Source: Akebia trifoliata (taxonomy: Eukaryota; Streptophyta; Magnoliopsida; Ranunculales; Lardizabalaceae). Taken from it: a DNA stretch of 64,000 nucleotides. The stretch is taken from positions 11,824,139 to 11,888,138 of the forward strand of contig CM030717.1 of assembly GCA_017979445.1 (NCBI GenBank). The letters are read 5' to 3'. The first letter of the stretch is position 1. Each line of letters opens with the position of its first letter. Made by a program: the position numbers and the translations under genes. Positions 60,596 to 64,000 of the stretch are shown here, piece after piece. Under the pieces are notes generated by a model. It searched no databases and was not told the origin of the DNA. It saw nothing but the letters and a program-made list of their open reading frames with translations.

Positions 60596-62900
60596 TATGT
60601 AATTGTAATGATTCGATTTTCAAATATGGAAAATCTCGTTAACATTAAAGTTAAATTGGGAGTCGTCACCATTCTTTTTCAGAAAGGGTGTGAATGGTCA
60701 CCCAAAAAATAGTTTTGATAATCGAATTTGTAATGTTTGTAGTGATTCCCATACATATAAGGTGTTGGTCTACTTAGAGTTTAGGTAATAAGGTCCAGTT
60801 AGAAAATGTGGAAGGTGTTAGGCATCCCATTATCTCTAACCTAAAGTAGTTGCCTTATTAAACTTTGCCACTAAGATAACAAAAAGATGCATTTTGAACG
60901 TGAGTGTGTGTACATGAGTGAAACAATGTACCCACTCTATAAGGGGATGTTGATTTTAGTGTAAGACTTAGGGGATCATCCTATGGTAAAAGATATCTCA
61001 ATCATGTCTACATTATGGCATGTTTGCATGAGATTAAAGTAATGTTTGCCTAGGTATTTTTGGGATACTCTATGAATAGAGCCCCCTTAGTATTTGACCT
61101 TAAAATGCATGCATGATATGGCTAAAAACTTGGTGGTTCACCCCATAAAATGTAAACTGGGGCACCTTTTGCCATCATTTCCATGCATGGGGTGTATGTG
61201 TGTGTACACCATGATAAGATGCATTTCCAAAGGCTTCAACCCCTACCCTTCTCACCTTAAGCATTCCATGCCTAAGGTTGAGGTCCAACTTGCTGTTAAT
61301 GGGAGATGGTGTTTCAACACATCTTATGACTTTCTAGAGTGAAAAGAAAATAAGATTGAGGAAGGTAGAAGAGGGAAATGGGAGAAAATTCAACACTTAA
61401 ATAAAAACTACCCAAACCCTACATTAAAGATTTGACTTCCTTATGCTTATTCTATTTTTGAAAGTGTTCAATGGAGATTAGGGATTAAGGGGTGAAATAC
61501 TCATAAAAAATTTTCAGGTTTGTCATAAATTGATTTTGTTTATTTAGATCAACAAGTGTAACCCCAGTACTATGAAAATCCTTACTCTAACAAAAATCCT
61601 AACGCCTAATACAAAATCTATATACTCCTGGTCTAATCGACACCACTAGGGGTATAACCCCAGTACTCACCAGGTAATAGACTCTACTCGTCTATCTGAC
61701 CTATCAGATGATCCCAACTCGCTGGTTCTACGCCCGCCTCGCCAACTATAGGCTCTGAAACTAAAAAATAGGAATGAAGGATGAGTAACAATGGTTACCT
61801 AGTAGGAAAATAAATAATTTCTACCAATAACCTTCTCTTGACATGAACGAATAAACATACTGAATCATTTTAACATATGCAAAATTTTACAAAAGAAAAC
61901 TACAATTAATTGGTACATATAGCTAGGGATGAGCAACTAAACATTTTAAAACTTACATTACATCAATCAACAATACTTACTATAACATTTTTTATACAAA
62001 TCTAATTGATCAAATGAAAATATTAAACATACTTTTATTTTATATATCAAAATAAGACAACATATACATAATACGTAATGGTGGAGTAATGAAATTAGAG
62101 AGTTGAGATTTACGATCGGATCACTCCCAGTCGGGACATGATGTTACAATTCCTTACTGACTTTTAGTTCCTGATTTTATAGTCGATCGCTGCACTTACC
62201 ACGCTTGATTGACCATTTATCCGGCTCAGGCTGACTGTTTGACGTGACTGTAAGTAATGGGTTTCTTTTCGATGTGTCAGAACGTTTAACTACTATAGAT
62301 TACTAGTGATCATTGACTAATCATCTTTGTCTATACCTATCAGGCGTGCATGTGATTCTCAAATATACAATCTATTCGTATACGACCACCTTTACATTAC
62401 AAGTTCACTGGTAAAGATAGAGAAGAATAAATCCAGATTTTAGTTGTGACACCACTTTCATATGCGTACCATACTACGTATGAATTTGGTTGTCCCTACC
62501 GTACATCCAAAGATAGTATATCACTCCGAATGATATGACAGATTATCCCTTCAGGTATTCGCAAACTCTTTAACAGTTCACAAAATAGCTAAATATTATA
62601 TATTTTTACTTTTCTTTAAAAATAATTAAGAAATTTATTTTAAAATAAACAAGAAATTTACATCATAGAGTTAAGCGGCCTAAAATAAATAACATAGCGG
62701 AAAAGTAACCAGCTCCCCGCGCTAACAGAAAGTAAATAAACATGCAACCAATATCATTATCCTTAGATATATGTTCATCAACCCACACATAACATCACAA
62801 TGTAAAATGCAGACACCACCCCTCGGGTGTGACTCTGACATTTTACCGTTTTATACTTTTTTTCTCATTTTTTTATTTTTACAGTTTTCAATCTTTTGAA
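60596..62900. other. Intergenic, no gene recognised
   Basis: A GGGAGTCGTCACC...GTGGAAGGTGTTAGGCATCCC stretch (about 60657-60830) resembles a repeat I have seen in plant LTR retroelements, but I cannot place it. The open frame at 61094-61342 has no domain. A repeated GGxGTATAACCCCAGTACT motif occurs near 61558 and 61650. Confidence 0.45.
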
Positions 62901-63622
62901 TACAATATTCATTTTTCGACATTCATCAACTCAATATTAGTTCATTGATTATTAAAATATTTTTCAAACCTTAAAATTCATTTTTTTTTATAAATTAAAC
63001 TAAAAAATTACAAAACTTATGTCAACATGGAGTTCAAGCAGTACACAGAACCCAACTGGCCAACACAAAACCCGGTAAAATATCCTACTCACATATAATT
63101 TGTTATAAAATACAATTAAACATATCAAATATGCAAGTTCTAGCGTGAATTTGAAATAACCAATTGAATTTTATATTTTTGAAAACACATCACAAATTTT
63201 TGATAAAATCCTAAATGTAATTTTCACAATCTACGATTACTAATAGAAATTGAGAGTTCCTTACAATATTCATTTTTCGACATTCATCAACTCAATATGA
63301 GTTTATTGATTATTAAAATATTTTTCAAACCTTAAATTTTTTTTTATCAATTAAACTGAAAAATTACAAAACTTATATCAACATGGGGTTTGAGCAATAC
63401 ACATAGCTCAACAAGCCAACACAAAATCTAGTGAAATATTCTACCCACATATAATTTGTTATAAAATACAATTAAACATATCAAATATGTAAATTCTGAC
63501 GTGAATTTGAAATAACCAATTGAATTCTTATTTTTGAAAACACATCACAAATTTTCATAAAATCCTAAATGCAATTTTCACAATCTACGATTATTAATAG
63601 AAATTGAAAGTTCCTTACAATA
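62901..63622. repeat. Tandem duplication, period 361 bp
   Basis: TACAATATTCATTTTTCGAC starts copies at 62901 and 63262, and TACAATAT recurs at 63616 to close the second copy. Shared blocks include ATTATTAAAATATTTTTCAAACC, CACATATAATTTGTTATAAAATACAATTAAACATATC and TTTTCACAATCTACGATTA. Identity looks about 90 percent. It is AT-rich and non-coding. Confidence 0.85.
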
Positions 63623-64000
63623 TCTGTGCAAAAGAATTGAAGTGCGTGTAGGAAAATCGAGGTAGATTAAATTTCAAGGTGACTGATTTTTGTATTTGAC
63701 CCGATTGTTTTGAATATCTTGATGTCGTCGTTATTTCATCCTTCTAGGACGAATGACGGTTTGACCTCGAAACGGATGAAATTTAGGGTCAAAGTTTCGA
63801 AATTCCCCTATTATCTACGACTAATTTTTTAAGATATGGGGCAAAAATGGAGAGAAAACAAAATAAAATTGGGTGGGTTTGGTAGAGAATGAGACTGCGA
63901 ACGTTTTTCCCTTCTACGTCGGAAGTCAACGACGAATCTACGATTGAAAGTCGTAAAAAAACAAAAGTTTCTTATAAAATGTCGCAGCTGGTTTTAGACG
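63623..64000. other. Right edge, nothing recognised
   Basis: Moderately GC-richer than the preceding AT-rich repeat, with TCGxCGTTATT and ACGAATGACGG motifs. No open frame with a recognisable domain. It could be the start of an element or a promoter beyond the window. Confidence 0.35.

Noticed and set aside
61094..61342. 82-codon plus-strand frame with several Cys and His
   Set aside because: No recognisable domain, no neighbouring gene structure, ordinary length for chance in this region.
1..64000. CRISPR arrays, bacterial operons, phage genes, tRNA and rRNA genes
   Set aside because: Looked for regular direct repeats with spacers, Shine-Dalgarno-led gene runs, and tRNA A/B boxes; none seen. 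The window is plant nuclear DNA.

Overview
The window is nuclear DNA of a flowering plant, most likely a eudicot. The evidence is spliced genes with GT-AG introns, AT-rich introns and spacers, plant L1-type LINEs, hAT and PIF/Harbinger MITEs, a Ty1/copia relic and fragments of plastid rps2. I cannot name the species. It is not a prokaryotic locus, and I saw no CRISPR array, operon, rRNA or tRNA gene.

Three host genes are supported. (1) Minus strand, 1-887: the 5' part of a CRINKLY4-related receptor kinase (CCR3/CCR4 type), cut by the left edge, with a short uORF whose stop overlaps the start codon. (2) Plus strand, 9667-45412: a complete 27-exon symplekin gene (ESP4/PTA1 type, mRNA 3'-end processing). 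All exon phases fit and the model gives 1331 residues. (3) Minus strand, 53458-46684: a complete six-exon HAD-family phosphatase of the NLI-interacting-factor/FCP1-like group, 307 residues. Genes 2 and 3 converge tail to tail. From memory, the Arabidopsis homologues of genes 1 and 3 are adjacent (At3g55950 and At3g55960), which would make this partly conserved microsynteny with symplekin between them.

Layout: 0.9-9.6 kb is intergenic and full of repeats: an inverted-repeat MITE, a hairpin, a hAT element with a perfect 8-bp TSD, a 1.2-kb foldback element and a Tourist-like MITE. Symplekin intron 1 is 16.3 kb (9882-26159). It holds a Tourist MITE, an antisense LINE-A, a sense LINE-B carrying four insertions (antisense LINE-C, an unclassified repeat, an insert with plastid rps2, and a MULE-like MITE), and LINE 3' ends. 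Later symplekin introns carry more LINE relics and two hAT MITEs. Phosphatase introns hold two opposed RTE-like relics, a second rps2 fragment, a second Tourist MITE and a SINE-like insert with a 14-bp TSD. From 53.5 to 64 kb I see no host gene; there is a 376-bp nested palindrome (54565-54940), a copia gag/protease relic and a 361-bp tandem duplication.

No new multi-gene system was found. The most unusual items are the nested palindrome, the foldback element, the stack of sense-strand LINE poly(A) signals inside the intron of a gene that itself encodes a polyadenylation factor, the GC-AG intron, and the uORF overlapping the receptor-kinase start.
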